Source of the DNA: Mycolicibacterium wolinskyi
GTDB taxonomy: Bacteria; Actinomycetota; Actinomycetes; Mycobacteriales; Mycobacteriaceae
Direction: 5' to 3'
NCBI RefSeq assembly: GCF_002101965.1
Contig: NZ_LQQA01000009.1
Location: 1-64,000, forward strand
DNA length: 64,000 nucleotides
The notes beneath the pieces are model-generated. The model saw only the letters and a program-made list of their open reading frames with translations. It searched no databases and was not told the origin of the DNA. This document shows, one piece after another, positions 1 to 8,900 of this stretch (position 1 is its first letter; each line of letters begins with the position of its first letter). Both the position numbers and the translations under genes were made by a program.

Positions 1-290
1 GCAACGGCGGCAGTTGCGAACGGTGGCGAGCGACTGTCTACCCACCGGAGGACTGTATCCTCGGCGAGCGCTGACGACCAGACCTCACCGAAGTCGACCT
101 CGGCTTCGGCGCCCGGCGGATGTTCCTGGGGCACAAAGGCTTCTACCCGCTCGCGGATCGACAGACCTTCGACACGGGCATCATGGTGAATCGCTGCGAA
201 CCTCCACCCCAGGCTCCTCTCCATCGCAACCCTGTTCGATGGATCAACACTGGAGTGGGGCCAAAACAAACCGGTCCTAACGGGTCTGGA
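1..290. other. Left-edge stretch, no gene assigned
   Basis: No complete gene is recognisable here. In plus frame 3, after a TGA at 72-74, the translation at about 87-230 contains the stretch LGFGARRMFLGHKGFYPL, which has protein-like character. There is no convincing start, ribosome site or family match. It may be the decayed tail of a gene that begins left of the window. The 3' end of the minus-strand monooxygenase gene lies at 291. Confidence 0.3.
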
Positions 291-1808
291 TCAACCTGTC
301 ACAGTCAGACCGAGGCCGAACCACCTGGTGAGGGCGTCGCGCAGGCCCGTCAGGTCAGAGCTTTCCGAATTGGCCCATGCCACGTACCCGTCCGGTCGAA
401 TGAGCAGCGACGATGGGGCCGGTATTTCACCGAGTCCGGGAATTGCCCATGGTTGTTCGGGGCACGTCGCGGCGACATACCGAACTCTCCCTGCCCAACC
501 CTCGACCTGTTTGGCCAGTTGAACATTCTGGTTGAAGTTCACCAGCACTCCCAGGGCGTCGGAGAGCAGTTCAAAGATCCGTACGGCGTCGGGGCTTGTG
601 ATGTCGATGTCTGGCACTCGGTGGCCGACAAGTGGGTGTTGACCATCAGTTTCGTAGTGAACATCCAGCCCTGAAATCATCTCGCCCAGGTACTTGTTGG
701 CTTCGGGGAATCTGGTTAACACAGTGAAAATTTCGCGGAGCTCGGTGGTCGGCTCGCCGATGTTAAGCAATGCCTCTTGGGCTTTGGTATTTCGCAGGAC
801 CCGCTCACCCACGGGATGGCGCTCGTCGTGATAGGTGTCGAGCAGGCCGTCTTCAGCATCGCCGCGCCACACGGCAGCAAGCTTCCAACCCAGGTTGAAC
901 GCGTCTTGCATGCTGGTGTTCATGCCCTGGCCACCTGCAGGAGTGTGGATATGGGCGGAGTCTCCGGCGAGAAAGACTCTGCCCTTTCGGTATTGGGCAG
1001 CTTGGCGCGCAGCATTGCCGAACCGCGACAGCCACGTGGCGTCTTGCAGGCCGTAGTCGGTCCCGACGATCCGGACCATCTCCGCGCGAAGCTCGTCGAG
1101 AGTTACTGCGCCGGTTTTCATTTTCGTGCCCGGAGCCTGTGCAGCGAGGACGCGATGCCAGCCAGGCCGGAGCTGGATGCAGGTGAACACGCCCCCGTCG
1201 AAGCGTTGTAGAAAGATGGGGGCGGCAGGCGGGTCGGCGAGCGCCGCATCGGCAATAATGCACGATGTGGTGGCTGGGATTCCAGGAAAGTCGATGTGGG
1301 CAAGTTTCCGGATCGTTGAACGCCCACCGTCACAGCCCGCCACATAACTACCTGAGATCGTCTGCGACCCATCCGGCCCGATGTAGGTGAGCTCGACGCC
1401 GCCGTCATCCTGGCGCAGTTCGACGACTTCGCACGACCAGTGGACCGGAACCCCCAGCTCGGTGAGGCGCGCTTCGAGTTGCACTTCGGTCTCGGCCTGC
1501 AAGATTCCCAGCGAGAACGGATATCGCGTCGGCAACTGGCTGAAGTCGAGAGGGATCGCGGCGAAGTTTCCGAAACCGAGGGACATGCCTTTCTCCAGGA
1601 ATCGTCCAGCGATCCCACGCTGGTCAAGCATCTCGATCGTGCGGGGCGCCATGCCAGCCGCGCGCGACCCGTCGACACCACGATTCGGCCGCCGGTCCAG
1701 CAGGATCACCTCTGCACCGCCTACGTGTAGTTCCATGGCCAGGGACAGGCCGGTGGGCCCGGCTCCCACGACGAGGATCGGCAGTTTCGGCTGCTGTGTA
1801 GGTGTCAT
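291..1808 (-). CDS. FAD-dependent aromatic monooxygenase (PheA/TfdB-like)
   Basis: This 505-residue protein is a class A flavoprotein hydroxylase of the FAD_binding_3 family. Such enzymes use NAD(P)H and O2 to hydroxylate phenols, polyketides or drugs. Visible signatures are the N-terminal dinucleotide motif VVGAGPTGLSLAMEL (about residue 12), the GCDGGRSTIRK motif in the middle, GDSAHIHTPAGGQGMNTSMQD binding the FAD ribityl chain, and a thioredoxin-like C-terminal end (LLIRPDGYVAWA). The ATG at 1808 is preceded by AGAAAGACC and gives MTPTQQPKLPILVVG; longer upstream starts would overlap the hydrolase gene. It follows the dienelactone hydrolase gene by 37 bp and is probably its operon partner. 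Substrate unknown. Rifampicin monooxygenases belong to the same family, but no specific residue supports that role here. Confidence 0.85.
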   Translation of the reverse strand: MTPTQQPKLPILVVGAGPTGLSLAMELHVGGAEVILLDRRPNRGVDGSRAAGMAPRTIEMLDQRGIAGRFLEKGMSLGFGNFAAIPLDFSQLPTRYPFSLGILQAETEVQLEARLTELGVPVHWSCEVVELRQDDGGVELTYIGPDGSQTISGSYVAGCDGGRSTIRKLAHIDFPGIPATTSCIIADAALADPPAAPIFLQRFDGGVFTCIQLRPGWHRVLAAQAPGTKMKTGAVTLDELRAEMVRIVGTDYGLQDATWLSRFGNAARQAAQYRKGRVFLAGDSAHIHTPAGGQGMNTSMQDAFNLGWKLAAVWRGDAEDGLLDTYHDERHPVGERVLRNTKAQEALLNIGEPTTELREIFTVLTRFPEANKYLGEMISGLDVHYETDGQHPLVGHRVPDIDITSPDAVRIFELLSDALGVLVNFNQNVQLAKQVEGWAGRVRYVAATCPEQPWAIPGLGEIPAPSSLLIRPDGYVAWANSESSDLTGLRDALTRWFGLGLTVTG

Positions 1809-1845
1809 TATTGGTCTTTCTGCCAAGGGATGTGGGTGCGCTAGA

Positions 1846-2568
1846 TCAGCGCAGATAGGCGGCGAAGAAGATCTCGATCCGGTTCCACGCGTCGCGTGCG
1901 GATTCGGGTTCGGGGCCCATGCCCGTGACCCGCACCAGGGGCTGCAACAAGCGAGGTCCGGCATCGACATCGTTGAGGAAGGCGTGGCTGGCCGCCGGAT
2001 ATTCCTTGAGGTCATAGACCACGCCGGTTTTCTCCAACGCCGCGTCGAGTTTGCTCGCCGCCCCACGCAGCGTCGGATCTTTAGCGCCGTAGCTGGCCAC
2101 GACCGGACATGCCCCGACAAGTGCCGCGTCGAGATCTTTCGGCAGCGGACCGTAGTTCACCGACGCCGCGTCAAACCCATTCGACGCCGTAAGCAGCGCG
2201 AAACTGCCCCCCAAACAAAAACCGATAACCCCGGTCTTGCCCGTGCAGTCGTCACGGCCGATCAGGTAATCACGCGCAGCGGCGATATCGGCGAACGCGC
2301 GACCGTGGCCCCGGTGCATCGCGCGCATCGTGGCAATCATGCACCGCGCCTTGGGACCATCGGTGTACAAATCGACCGCGAGCGCGAGATAGCCGAAACC
2401 GGCGAGCCTGTCGGCGTGCCAACGCATGGCTTCAGTTAGGCCGAACCCCTCATGCAACACCACCACGCCCGGCCACGGTCCAGCGCCCGCCGGCGTGGCA
2501 AGGTATCCACGCAAGCACGGTGAGCCCGCACGAGTGGCGGCAAAACTTGCCAGGTCAATATCAGTCAT
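1846..2568 (-). CDS. Dienelactone hydrolase family protein
   Basis: This 240-residue alpha/beta hydrolase has the dienelactone-hydrolase layout. There is a Glu in VVLHEGFGLTEA, the nucleophile Cys in GVIGFCLGGSFAL (these families use Cys rather than Ser), the Asp in SYGAKDPTLRG, and the His in YPAASHAFLNDVD. All triad residues are present, so it should be active. DLH enzymes open lactones made during aromatic ring catabolism, which suits its neighbour, the FAD monooxygenase. It sits 36 bp after the tetR gene and 37 bp before the monooxygenase gene, forming a three-gene operon. Actual substrate not deducible. Confidence 0.85.
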   Translation of the reverse strand: MTDIDLASFAATRAGSPCLRGYLATPAGAGPWPGVVVLHEGFGLTEAMRWHADRLAGFGYLALAVDLYTDGPKARCMIATMRAMHRGHGRAFADIAAARDYLIGRDDCTGKTGVIGFCLGGSFALLTASNGFDAASVNYGPLPKDLDAALVGACPVVASYGAKDPTLRGAASKLDAALEKTGVVYDLKEYPAASHAFLNDVDAGPRLLQPLVRVTGMGPEPESARDAWNRIEIFFAAYLR

Positions 2569-2604
2569 GCGCTCTCCTCACAGTGAAAAGGGAAAAAGTG
2601 GTAC

Positions 2605-3204
2605 TCAGACCGCAGAGCCCAGTGCGGCGAGCCCGGCGCGAAGCGCGCCGAAATCGACGCCGCCAACGGTGAGGTGGACGACGATGAGCCCATGCAGCAC
2701 AGTGAACAGCGTCGTCGCGACCGCCTCGGGTTCCGCAGTCGCCGGTAGATAACCGACATCGCGCCAACGTCGTGCGAGCTTGGTCGCGATGTCGAGCGCG
2801 CCCCGATACTGCTCTTGGTGCAGATCGTGTAACACCGGGTCACGCAACGCCTCGGCCCACGCCTGCAACGCAATACGGGTCATGTCATAGCCCGGATTGT
2901 CAGTCCTCCTACGCAGCTCAGCCTCAAACAGCTCGAAACTCTGCGCCGGCGACAGGCACGGCTCACTTGCGAGCAAGGCCGCAAAGACACCGGCCACCCG
3001 CCCCACCCCCTCCCTCGCGCTGGCATGGATGATCTCTTCCTTACTGCGGAAATATCGGTAGACCGCGGCCGAGGACATACCCGACGCTGCGATCACCTCA
3101 TCCATCGATGTCGCCTGAAAACCATTGCGAGAAAAGCACATCCACGCGCTCGCCAGAATGTGCTGACGTCGACGCTCGCGGGTTTCTTCACTCAACCGAG
3201 GCAT
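2605..3204 (-). CDS. TetR-family transcriptional regulator
   Basis: A 199-residue TetR-type repressor. The N-terminal helix-turn-helix runs through RRRQHILASAWMCFSRNGF, then TSMDEVIAASGMSSAAVYRYF and the SKEEII linker, typical of the family; the C-terminal half is the variable ligand-binding domain. The ATG at 3204 gives MPRLSEETRERRR; a GTG at 3213 would add three residues, and neither has a clear Shine-Dalgarno, so the mRNA may be leaderless or nearly so. It is the first gene of the tetR-hydrolase-monooxygenase operon, and a 12-bp palindrome lies just upstream, which suggests autoregulation. The inducer may be an aromatic compound (inference). Confidence 0.85.
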   Translation of the reverse strand: MPRLSEETRERRRQHILASAWMCFSRNGFQATSMDEVIAASGMSSAAVYRYFRSKEEIIHASAREGVGRVAGVFAALLASEPCLSPAQSFELFEAELRRRTDNPGYDMTRIALQAWAEALRDPVLHDLHQEQYRGALDIATKLARRWRDVGYLPATAEPEAVATTLFTVLHGLIVVHLTVGGVDFGALRAGLAALGSAV

Positions 3205-3222
3205 ATTCGCCACGCTAAACGA

Positions 3223-3234
3223 AAACGATCGTTT
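3223..3234. promoter_or_regulatory. Palindromic operator candidate (AAACGATCGTTT)
   Basis: A perfect 12-bp palindrome lies 18 bp upstream of the tetR ATG. The flanks (g at 3221, c at 3236) extend the symmetry with one mismatch. Its place and form suit an operator for the adjacent TetR protein controlling its own operon; this is inferred from position only. Confidence 0.5.
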
Positions 3235-3332
3235 CCGCTACCGTGCACTCGGCGGAGTCTGTCCGGTACCGTCGGCGGCCCTCCACGGAACAGCGGTCAC
3301 ACACCGATCCCGACGAAGGGAATTGCCAAAGC

Positions 3333-3700
3333 ATGAGAGTCCTCGTTACTGGCACGACGGGCCACGTTGGCACTGCCCTGTCGGCCACTTGCAAGTGGAG
3401 GACGTCGACGTTGTTGCCGTGAAATGTGACCCGTCATCCGTAATGCTTCCGGTAGACGTTGAGATAGTGAAGGCCGATATTGCCGATCAGCATTCGACGC
3501 AACGACTCCTATCGTGGGTCGACGGAATGTACATGTTCTCCGCCGGAGCGATGGCCGCCACGGTGGCTGCCGCGGCGCAAGTCGGCGTCGGTCGCTTTTT
3601 GGTGGCGGTGGGGGCCGGCTCGCGGTATGGAGATGACGTCGCCCGGACAGCTGTCGGTGGCCGGGTGCTGGACCTCTCGACGTGCTCCGCGAGGTGCTCT
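3333..3700 (+). pseudogene. NmrA-like NAD(P)-binding protein, frameshifted remnant
   Basis: The ATG at 3333 opens a textbook Rossmann start (MRVLVTGTTGHVGTALSA) but that frame stops at TGA 3420. The continuation lies in another frame (HLQVEDVDVVAVKCD, then ADIADQHSTQRLLSWVDGMYMFS and AATVAAAAQVGVGRFLVAV). This matches the order of NmrA/SDR-a proteins: a dinucleotide motif, a short acidic strand, a substrate-distance segment, then an AAAxxGVxRxV strand. A frameshift near 3375-3390 therefore breaks the gene, and after about 3700 all frames decay. The 3700-4030 stretch has no intact gene. Orientation is opposite to the operon on its left. Probably a dead oxidoreductase gene. Confidence 0.65.
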
Positions 3701-4031
3701 CCGCTGCGTGTGAGCAGCGGGGCTAGTTCGACAAGCCTGGCTGATGGCGTTGGCGCGCAGGCTATATCACCACGCCCCACTGCGATTGCGACGATATGCA
3801 GAGAAATACACAACCCAAGAACATCGGGGGCGTCCAGGGAGTCTGTGAGCTGACCGATGCGCTATGGGCTCATGGGCGTACCGTCAACGACCACCTGGTC
3901 GACCGGGTCCGCGCTGGCGCTGGCGCGGTATTTCAAAAACCACTCGAACGGCTTACCGACATCAATCCACCGCAACCACCTGGATCGATCAGAACCGACG
4001 TTGCCTGACCTCAAGTCGCTGAAGGGTCATA

Positions 4032-4676
4032 TCAGGCTGCACGTTTGGCCAATGTGGCGCCGATCTGCTCGGCCAGTACGTGACTCTGGGCGCGCAGTTC
4101 GGCCGCATTCTGGCGAAGGTGTGCCATCGCCGGACTGCGGTCGGCGAGCGTTAACTCTGTTTCGATCAGGTTGACGTCGCCGCCAAATACATCAGGTCCG
4201 AAGGTTCGCAACAGGTATGGCATCGAGTGGTCCCACCCCTCATGGGGTGCGCCGGGCGATGTCCCGCCGCCACGGGCAGCGACCAATGCGATCGGCTTGC
4301 CGCGCAGAGGGTAAGTCTGAGGCGCGAAGCGAGGGTCAGTCCACAGCATGTCGATCCAGCACTTGATATGCCCGGACGGCCCCCAGTTGTACAGCGGCGC
4401 GCCGATGACGATGGCGTCCGCCCCGAGTAGGTCGTCGGCTAGTTCAGCGGCAAGGTTAACGGCGACCTGTTGCTCGGGGGTGCGTTCTTCGGTTACGCGA
4501 GCGGCGAGCGCGTCGGTCCAGGTAGCCGGGGACAGTGGCGTGGTCAGCAGGTCACGTTGAATAACCTTCCCGTCGGGAACAGCGGCACGCCAAGCGCGTT
4601 CCAGCGTGTCGGAGATCTCACGTGTCACCGATCTGTCGCCTTGGATGCTGCTATCGACGCGGCACAGGGTGCGCAT
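4032..4676 (-). CDS. FMN-dependent NADH:quinone/azo reductase (AzoR family)
   Basis: This 214-residue flavodoxin-fold protein resembles FMN-dependent NADH-azoreductases, which reduce quinones and azo compounds by two electrons. Evidence: an N-terminal beta strand followed by SSIQGDRSVTRE (FMN phosphate loop), the APLYNWGPSGHIKCWIDML segment corresponding to the PMYNFGIPSQLKAWIDR motif of AzoR, and VAARGGG for the SRGG isoalloxazine loop. The ATG at 4676 has a very strong ribosome site (AAGGAGGGG). It is divergent from a marR gene across 103 bp, the usual arrangement for a quinone- or electrophile-responsive regulator and its target. Confidence 0.85.
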   Translation of the reverse strand: MRTLCRVDSSIQGDRSVTREISDTLERAWRAAVPDGKVIQRDLLTTPLSPATWTDALAARVTEERTPEQQVAVNLAAELADDLLGADAIVIGAPLYNWGPSGHIKCWIDMLWTDPRFAPQTYPLRGKPIALVAARGGGTSPGAPHEGWDHSMPYLLRTFGPDVFGGDVNLIETELTLADRSPAMAHLRQNAAELRAQSHVLAEQIGATLAKRAA

Positions 4677-4729
4677 GAGTCCCCTCCTTCAATTTGTTGG
4701 CTCTCCCAGAACATCTACATCCACGATCG

Positions 4730-4747
4730 TATGAAAAACAGACCATA
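4730..4747. promoter_or_regulatory. Possible MarR operator in the divergent intergenic
   Basis: The AT-rich centre of the azoreductase/marR intergenic region has an imperfect inverted repeat, TATG-N10-CATA. MarR proteins usually bind AT-rich 16-20 bp palindromes at such divergent promoters. The arms are only 4 bp, so this is a weak candidate. Confidence 0.25.
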
Positions 4748-4779
4748 TTCTACACCGCATAGTGAGTTAGGCTGACGCA

Positions 4780-5241
4780 GTGAGCACGCGGGGTGAAGAC
4801 GGGACGGACCTAGGCTGGGCCTTGCACGCCGTCGTTCGCCGATATCGTCGACTCACCGATGACCTACTGAGCGATCTGCCCGGCGGTCCCCGCGGCTACC
4901 AAGTACTGATGACGACGCAGCACGGGCCACCACGCAGTCAACTCGCGCTTGCCCACTACCTCGGAGTCGACCGCACAATCATGACCTACCTGCTCGACGA
5001 TCTAGAGGACGCAGGCTTGGTGACACGCACGCCGGCCCCCAATGATCGCCGCACCCGACACCTCGAGTTGACCAAGAAAGGCCGCACCACACTCTCTCGC
5101 GCACGCCGACGCCTCAAAGCCGCCGAGGAAAGCCTGCTCGCGCCACTCGACCCCGAACAACAACAGAGCCTAAGGACACTGCTCCACCACCTAGCCAGAG
5201 CCGAACTGAACGCCCATAACACTCACATCCGCAAGTCATGA
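4780..5241 (+). CDS. MarR-family transcriptional regulator
   Basis: A 153-residue winged-helix regulator. The recognition region SQLALAHYLGVDRTIMTYLLDDLEDAGL is followed by the wing DRRTRHLELTKKG, both diagnostic for MarR. The start is a GTG at 4780; no strong Shine-Dalgarno precedes it. It is transcribed away from the azoreductase gene and probably represses it. The last codons end exactly where a transposase scrap begins (5239), so the C-terminus may have been reshaped by that insertion. Confidence 0.8.
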   Translation: MSTRGEDGTDLGWALHAVVRRYRRLTDDLLSDLPGGPRGYQVLMTTQHGPPRSQLALAHYLGVDRTIMTYLLDDLEDAGLVTRTPAPNDRRTRHLELTKKGRTTLSRARRRLKAAEESLLAPLDPEQQQSLRTLLHHLARAELNAHNTHIRKS

Positions 5242-5350
5242 CCATTGCGCAGATAGACGCGATCCACGCTGGTTAATCTCATCCCAGTACTTGCGGGATG
5301 TGAGGCGAAATGTGTTGCGCAGCAAGTGAATGATGCAGACTCCCGCTGTC
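5239..5350 (-). pseudogene. IS256-family transposase fragment (internal piece)
   Basis: The minus-strand translation here contains VCIIHLLRNTFRLTSRKYWDE, which matches the conserved QTCIIHLIRNTFRYASRKYWD block of IS256/IS1081-type transposases. Only about 35 residues survive. It abuts the marR stop codon and faces away from a second fragment on the plus strand at 5425, so an IS256 element was broken and rearranged here. Confidence 0.65.
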
Positions 5351-5424
5351 GACCTCGGGACTGTGAATTTATCGGTGTTTCTGGCCTGACACGCTGAGCG
5401 TTGCTCGGCGGGGAGTGTGCCGTG

Positions 5425-5695
5425 ATGACGACACTGGATGATGTGGCGAAGAAGAAGCAGGTTGAGCAGTCTGCAGAGCAGCAGGCTGCGGTCGAGTTTG
5501 GTGCGGCTGGCGAAGGAGCAAGGTTTGTCGCTGACTGGGCCCGAGGGTTTGCTCAAACAGCTGACCAGAACGTTGCTCGAAAGCGCGCTCAACGAGGAGA
5601 TGACCGAGCACTGGGCTATGAGAAACACGATCCGCCCGGTGCCGGGACCGAAAACATCCGTAACGGCATTCATGCCGGGACGGTGTTGACCGATT
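5425..5695 (+). pseudogene. IS256-family transposase N-terminal remnant, frameshifted
   Basis: Starting at ATG 5425 (MTTLDDVAKKKQVEQSAEQQ) the frame shifts into RLAKEQGLSLTGPEGLLKQL and ESALNEEMTEH, then shifts back to LGYEKHDPPGAGTENIRNG. In order, these pieces are the N-terminus of an IS256-family transposase (GPxGLLxxLTKxxLExALxEEMTEHLGYEKHD). At least two frameshifts are present and the DDE catalytic region is gone. The element is dead. No terminal inverted repeats were identified. Confidence 0.75.
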
Positions 5696-5839
5696 GCATC
5701 TCTACAGAAGATGACGCACAGGAAACGCATAGTGTGCGGATCTTTACCGAATCGTGTTGCCACTGTGACCCTGGTAAACCAACGTTGCTCAAGGTACTAG
5801 AGCGCTCTGAGTGCTCTCCGTGACAACTGAGGAGAAATC

Positions 5840-6223
5840 ATGATCGCTCGCACCGTCGTGCCGTTGATCGCGGCCGTCGCCGCCGCAGGGGTGTTGACCG
5901 CCGCACCCGCCAACGCCGACCCCGTCGACGACTCGTTTTTGAGCGCGCTCAACAACGCCGGCGTGGGGTACAACGATCCGGCCACTGCCGTCAACCTGGG
6001 CCAGCAGGTCTGCCCGATGCTGGTCGAGCCCGGCAAGAACTTCGCATCGGTCGCCACCAAGCTGCGCGGCGACGGCGGCCTGTCCCCCGAGATAGCGTCG
6101 TTCTTCGCCGGCATCGCCATCTCGATGTACTGCCCGCAGATGATGTCGCAGATCGGCGACGGCACCCTGTTGCGCATGCTGACGGTCCCCGGGCTGGGCG
6201 GGTTGACCGCTTTGCGCCCGTAG
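5840..6223 (+). CDS. Secreted DUF732-family protein
   Basis: A 127-residue exported protein. It has a signal peptide (MIARTVVPLIAAVAAAGVL..., predicted cleavage after APANA, before DPVDD) and a compact helical DUF732 domain with paired cysteines (QVCPML and MYCPQM). These small proteins are abundant in mycobacteria; their role is unknown. The ATG at 5840 has an AGGAG ribosome site 6 nt upstream. It ends 37 bp before pepN and could share its transcript. Confidence 0.75.
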   Translation: MIARTVVPLIAAVAAAGVLTAAPANADPVDDSFLSALNNAGVGYNDPATAVNLGQQVCPMLVEPGKNFASVATKLRGDGGLSPEIASFFAGIAISMYCPQMMSQIGDGTLLRMLTVPGLGGLTALRP

Positions 6224-6260
6224 CCGGGCCCGACCCGCGGCCAGCCATTAGGTTGGACGG

Positions 6261-8831
6261 GTGGTACTTCCCAATCTCACTCGCGATCAGGCCATCGAGC
6301 GCGCGGCTCTGGTCACCGTCGACAACTACCGGATCGTCCTCGACCTCACCGACGGACAAGGCAAGCCGAGCGAGCGCACCTTTCGCTCGACGACGACCGT
6401 GGAGTTCACCGCGCTGGCCGGTGCTGACACCGTCATCGACCTCGCGGCCGCCAAGATCCACAGCGCGACGCTCAACGGCAAGCCCATCGACGTATCGGCA
6501 TATGACGAATCGACCGGTATCCCGCTCGTCGGGCTCGCCGAGAACAACGTCGTCGTGATCGACGCCGACTGCTTCTACTCCAACACCGGCGAGGGCCTGC
6601 ACCGGTTCGTCGACCCCGTCGACGACGAGGTCTACCTGTATTCGCAGTTCGAAACCGCCGATGCGAAGCGCATGTTCGCGTGCTTCGACCAGCCCGACCT
6701 CAAGGCGACCTTCGACGTCGCGGTCACCGCGCCCCCACACTGGGAGGTCATCTCGAACGGCGCGACGATCTCGGCCGAGGGCGGCACGCACACCTTCGCC
6801 ACGACTCCGCGGATGAGCACATACCTCGTCGCGTTGATCGCCGGCCCGTACGCGGTGTGGCGTGACGAGTACTCCGACGAACACGGCAAGATCCCGCTCG
6901 GCCTGTTCTGCCGCAAGTCGCTCGCCGAGTTCATGGACGCCGACCGGCTGTTCACCGAGACCAAGCAGGGTTTCGGCTTCTACCACGCCAACTTCGGCAC
7001 CCCGTACGCGTTCGGCAAGTACGACCAGTTGTTCGTGCCGGAGTTCAACGCGGGCGCCATGGAGAACGCGGGTGCGGTGACCTTCCTGGAGGACTACGTC
7101 TTCCGGTCGAAGGTCACGCGCTACTCGTACGAGCGCCGGGCCGAGACCGTGCTGCACGAGATGGCGCACATGTGGTTCGGCGACCTCGTCACCATGACGT
7201 GGTGGGATGACCTGTGGCTCAACGAATCGTTCGCGACGTTCGCGTCGGTGCTGTGCCAGGCCGAGGCGACCGAGTACAAGCAGGCGTGGACGACGTTCGC
7301 CAACGTCGAGAAGTCCTGGGCCTACCGGCAGGATCAGCTGCCCTCGACGCATCCGGTCGCCGCCGACATCCCGGATCTGGCCGCCGTGGAGGTGAACTTC
7401 GACGGAATCACCTACGCCAAGGGCGCTTCGGTGCTCAAGCAGCTCGTTGCCTACGTCGGGCTCGAGGAGTTCCTGGCCGGGCTGCGCGATTACTTCCGCG
7501 ATCACGCCTTCGCGAACGCCACGTTCGGTGACCTGCTGGGCGCGCTGGAGAAGGCGTCCGGCCGCGACCTGTCGGGCTGGGGCCAACAGTGGCTCAAGAC
7601 AACGGGTTTGAACACGTTGCGCGCCGACTTCGACGTCGACTCGTCCGGTGCGTTCACCCGCTTCGCGATCGCGCAGTCGGGCGCTGCCCCCGGCGCCGGT
7701 GAGACCCGGGTGCATCGCCTCGCGGTCGGCGTGTACGACGACGTGGACGGCAAGCTCGTGCGCGTACACCGCGAAGAGCTCGACGTCGAAGGCGAGTCGA
7801 CGGAAGTCCCTGGGCTCGTCGGTGTTTCACGCGGCAAGCTGATCCTCGTCAACGACGACGATCTGACCTACTGCTCGCTGCGGCTCGACCCCGATTCACT
7901 GTCGACCGTGCTGACCCGCATCGCCGACATCGCCGATTCGCTGCCCCGCACGCTGGCCTGGTCTGCGGCCTGGGAGATGACGCGCGAAGCCGAGATGAAG
8001 GCCCGCGACTTCGTGGCGCTGGTGACCGGCGGTATCCACGCCGAGTCCGAGGTCGGCGTGGCGCAGCGGCTGCTGCTGCAGGCGCAAACCGCGCTCGGCG
8101 CCTACGCCGAGCCGGGGTGGGCCTACGCCGAAGGCTGGCCGGCCTTCGCCGACCGCCTGGTGGAATTGGCCCGCGGCGCCGAGCCCGGCTCCGATCACCA
8201 GCTCGCGTTCGTCAACGCGCTGACCACCTCGGTGCTGTCGACGCATCACGCGGTGCTGCTGGCCGATCTGCTCGACAAGGATCAGGGTTCGCTCGGCCTG
8301 CCCGGCCTCGTGGTCGACACCGACCTGCGGTGGCGCATCGTGACCGCGCTCGCGCGCTCCGGGCAGATCGACGCCGACGGCACCGAGACCCCGTTCATCG
8401 ACGCCGAAGTGCAGCGTGACCTAACCGCGGCAGGCAGGCGCCACGCCGCGGCGGCCTCTGCCGCGCGCCCGCAGGCAGCCGTCAAGGACGGGGCATGGGA
8501 GCAGGTGATCGAAGACGACACCATCGCCAACATCACCACCCGCGCGATCGTCGGCGGATTCGTGCAGCCCGGACAGGAGCAGCTGCTCGCGCCGTTCCGG
8601 GACCGCTACTTCGGCGCGATCTCCGGGGTATGGGAGCGGCGATCCAGCGAAGTCGCCCAGACCGTCGTGATCGGGCTCTACCCGTCCTGGGACATCAGCC
8701 AGGACGGGCTCGACGCCGCCGACCGCTTCCTGTCCGATCCGGAGGTGCCACCCGCACTCCGTCGGCTCGTCCTGGAAGGCCGCGCTGGCGTCGAGCGCTC
8801 GCTCCGCGCCCGCGCCTTCGACGTCAGCTAG
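6261..8831 (+). CDS. pepN: Aminopeptidase N (M1 zinc metallopeptidase)
   Basis: An 856-residue M1-family aminopeptidase that removes N-terminal residues from peptides in the cytoplasm. The exopeptidase motif GAMEN is at residues 265-269, and the zinc site HEMAH-X18-E gives ligands H299, H303 and E322, with the usual WFGDLVTMTWWDDLWLNESFA sequence between. The C-terminal half is the ERAP1-like helical domain. Start is the GTG at 6261 (MVLPNLTRDQAIERA). Full length for actinobacterial PepN and intact. It corresponds to Rv2467 by order. Confidence 0.95.
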   Translation: MVLPNLTRDQAIERAALVTVDNYRIVLDLTDGQGKPSERTFRSTTTVEFTALAGADTVIDLAAAKIHSATLNGKPIDVSAYDESTGIPLVGLAENNVVVIDADCFYSNTGEGLHRFVDPVDDEVYLYSQFETADAKRMFACFDQPDLKATFDVAVTAPPHWEVISNGATISAEGGTHTFATTPRMSTYLVALIAGPYAVWRDEYSDEHGKIPLGLFCRKSLAEFMDADRLFTETKQGFGFYHANFGTPYAFGKYDQLFVPEFNAGAMENAGAVTFLEDYVFRSKVTRYSYERRAETVLHEMAHMWFGDLVTMTWWDDLWLNESFATFASVLCQAEATEYKQAWTTFANVEKSWAYRQDQLPSTHPVAADIPDLAAVEVNFDGITYAKGASVLKQLVAYVGLEEFLAGLRDYFRDHAFANATFGDLLGALEKASGRDLSGWGQQWLKTTGLNTLRADFDVDSSGAFTRFAIAQSGAAPGAGETRVHRLAVGVYDDVDGKLVRVHREELDVEGESTEVPGLVGVSRGKLILVNDDDLTYCSLRLDPDSLSTVLTRIADIADSLPRTLAWSAAWEMTREAEMKARDFVALVTGGIHAESEVGVAQRLLLQAQTALGAYAEPGWAYAEGWPAFADRLVELARGAEPGSDHQLAFVNALTTSVLSTHHAVLLADLLDKDQGSLGLPGLVVDTDLRWRIVTALARSGQIDADGTETPFIDAEVQRDLTAAGRRHAAAASAARPQAAVKDGAWEQVIEDDTIANITTRAIVGGFVQPGQEQLLAPFRDRYFGAISGVWERRSSEVAQTVVIGLYPSWDISQDGLDAADRFLSDPEVPPALRRLVLEGRAGVERSLRARAFDVS

Positions 8832-8838
8832 CAGGCTT

Positions 8839-8900
8839 GGTACCGCGGGTTGGCTGGCACCGCGGGTTGGCTGGCACCGCGGGTCCCCTGGCACCGCGAG
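8839..8900. repeat. 17-bp tandem repeat, 3.6 copies
   Basis: Just after pepN three 17-bp units (GGYACCGCGGGTTGGCT, the third ending TCCCCT) follow in register at 8839, 8856 and 8873, with a partial fourth at 8890. Each contains the self-complementary core ACCGCGG. The array runs directly into the hairpin at 8896. Confidence 0.8.

Noticed and set aside
120..674. 184-residue plus-strand frame at the left edge
   Set aside because: The first part may be a remnant, but from about 290 on it is antisense to the FAD monooxygenase gene; not a real gene as a whole.
5991..7769. 592-residue minus-strand frame opposite pepN
   Set aside because: Shadow of a high-GC gene: composition is Arg/Gly/Val/Leu-rich without motifs, and pepN on the other strand has all its catalytic residues.
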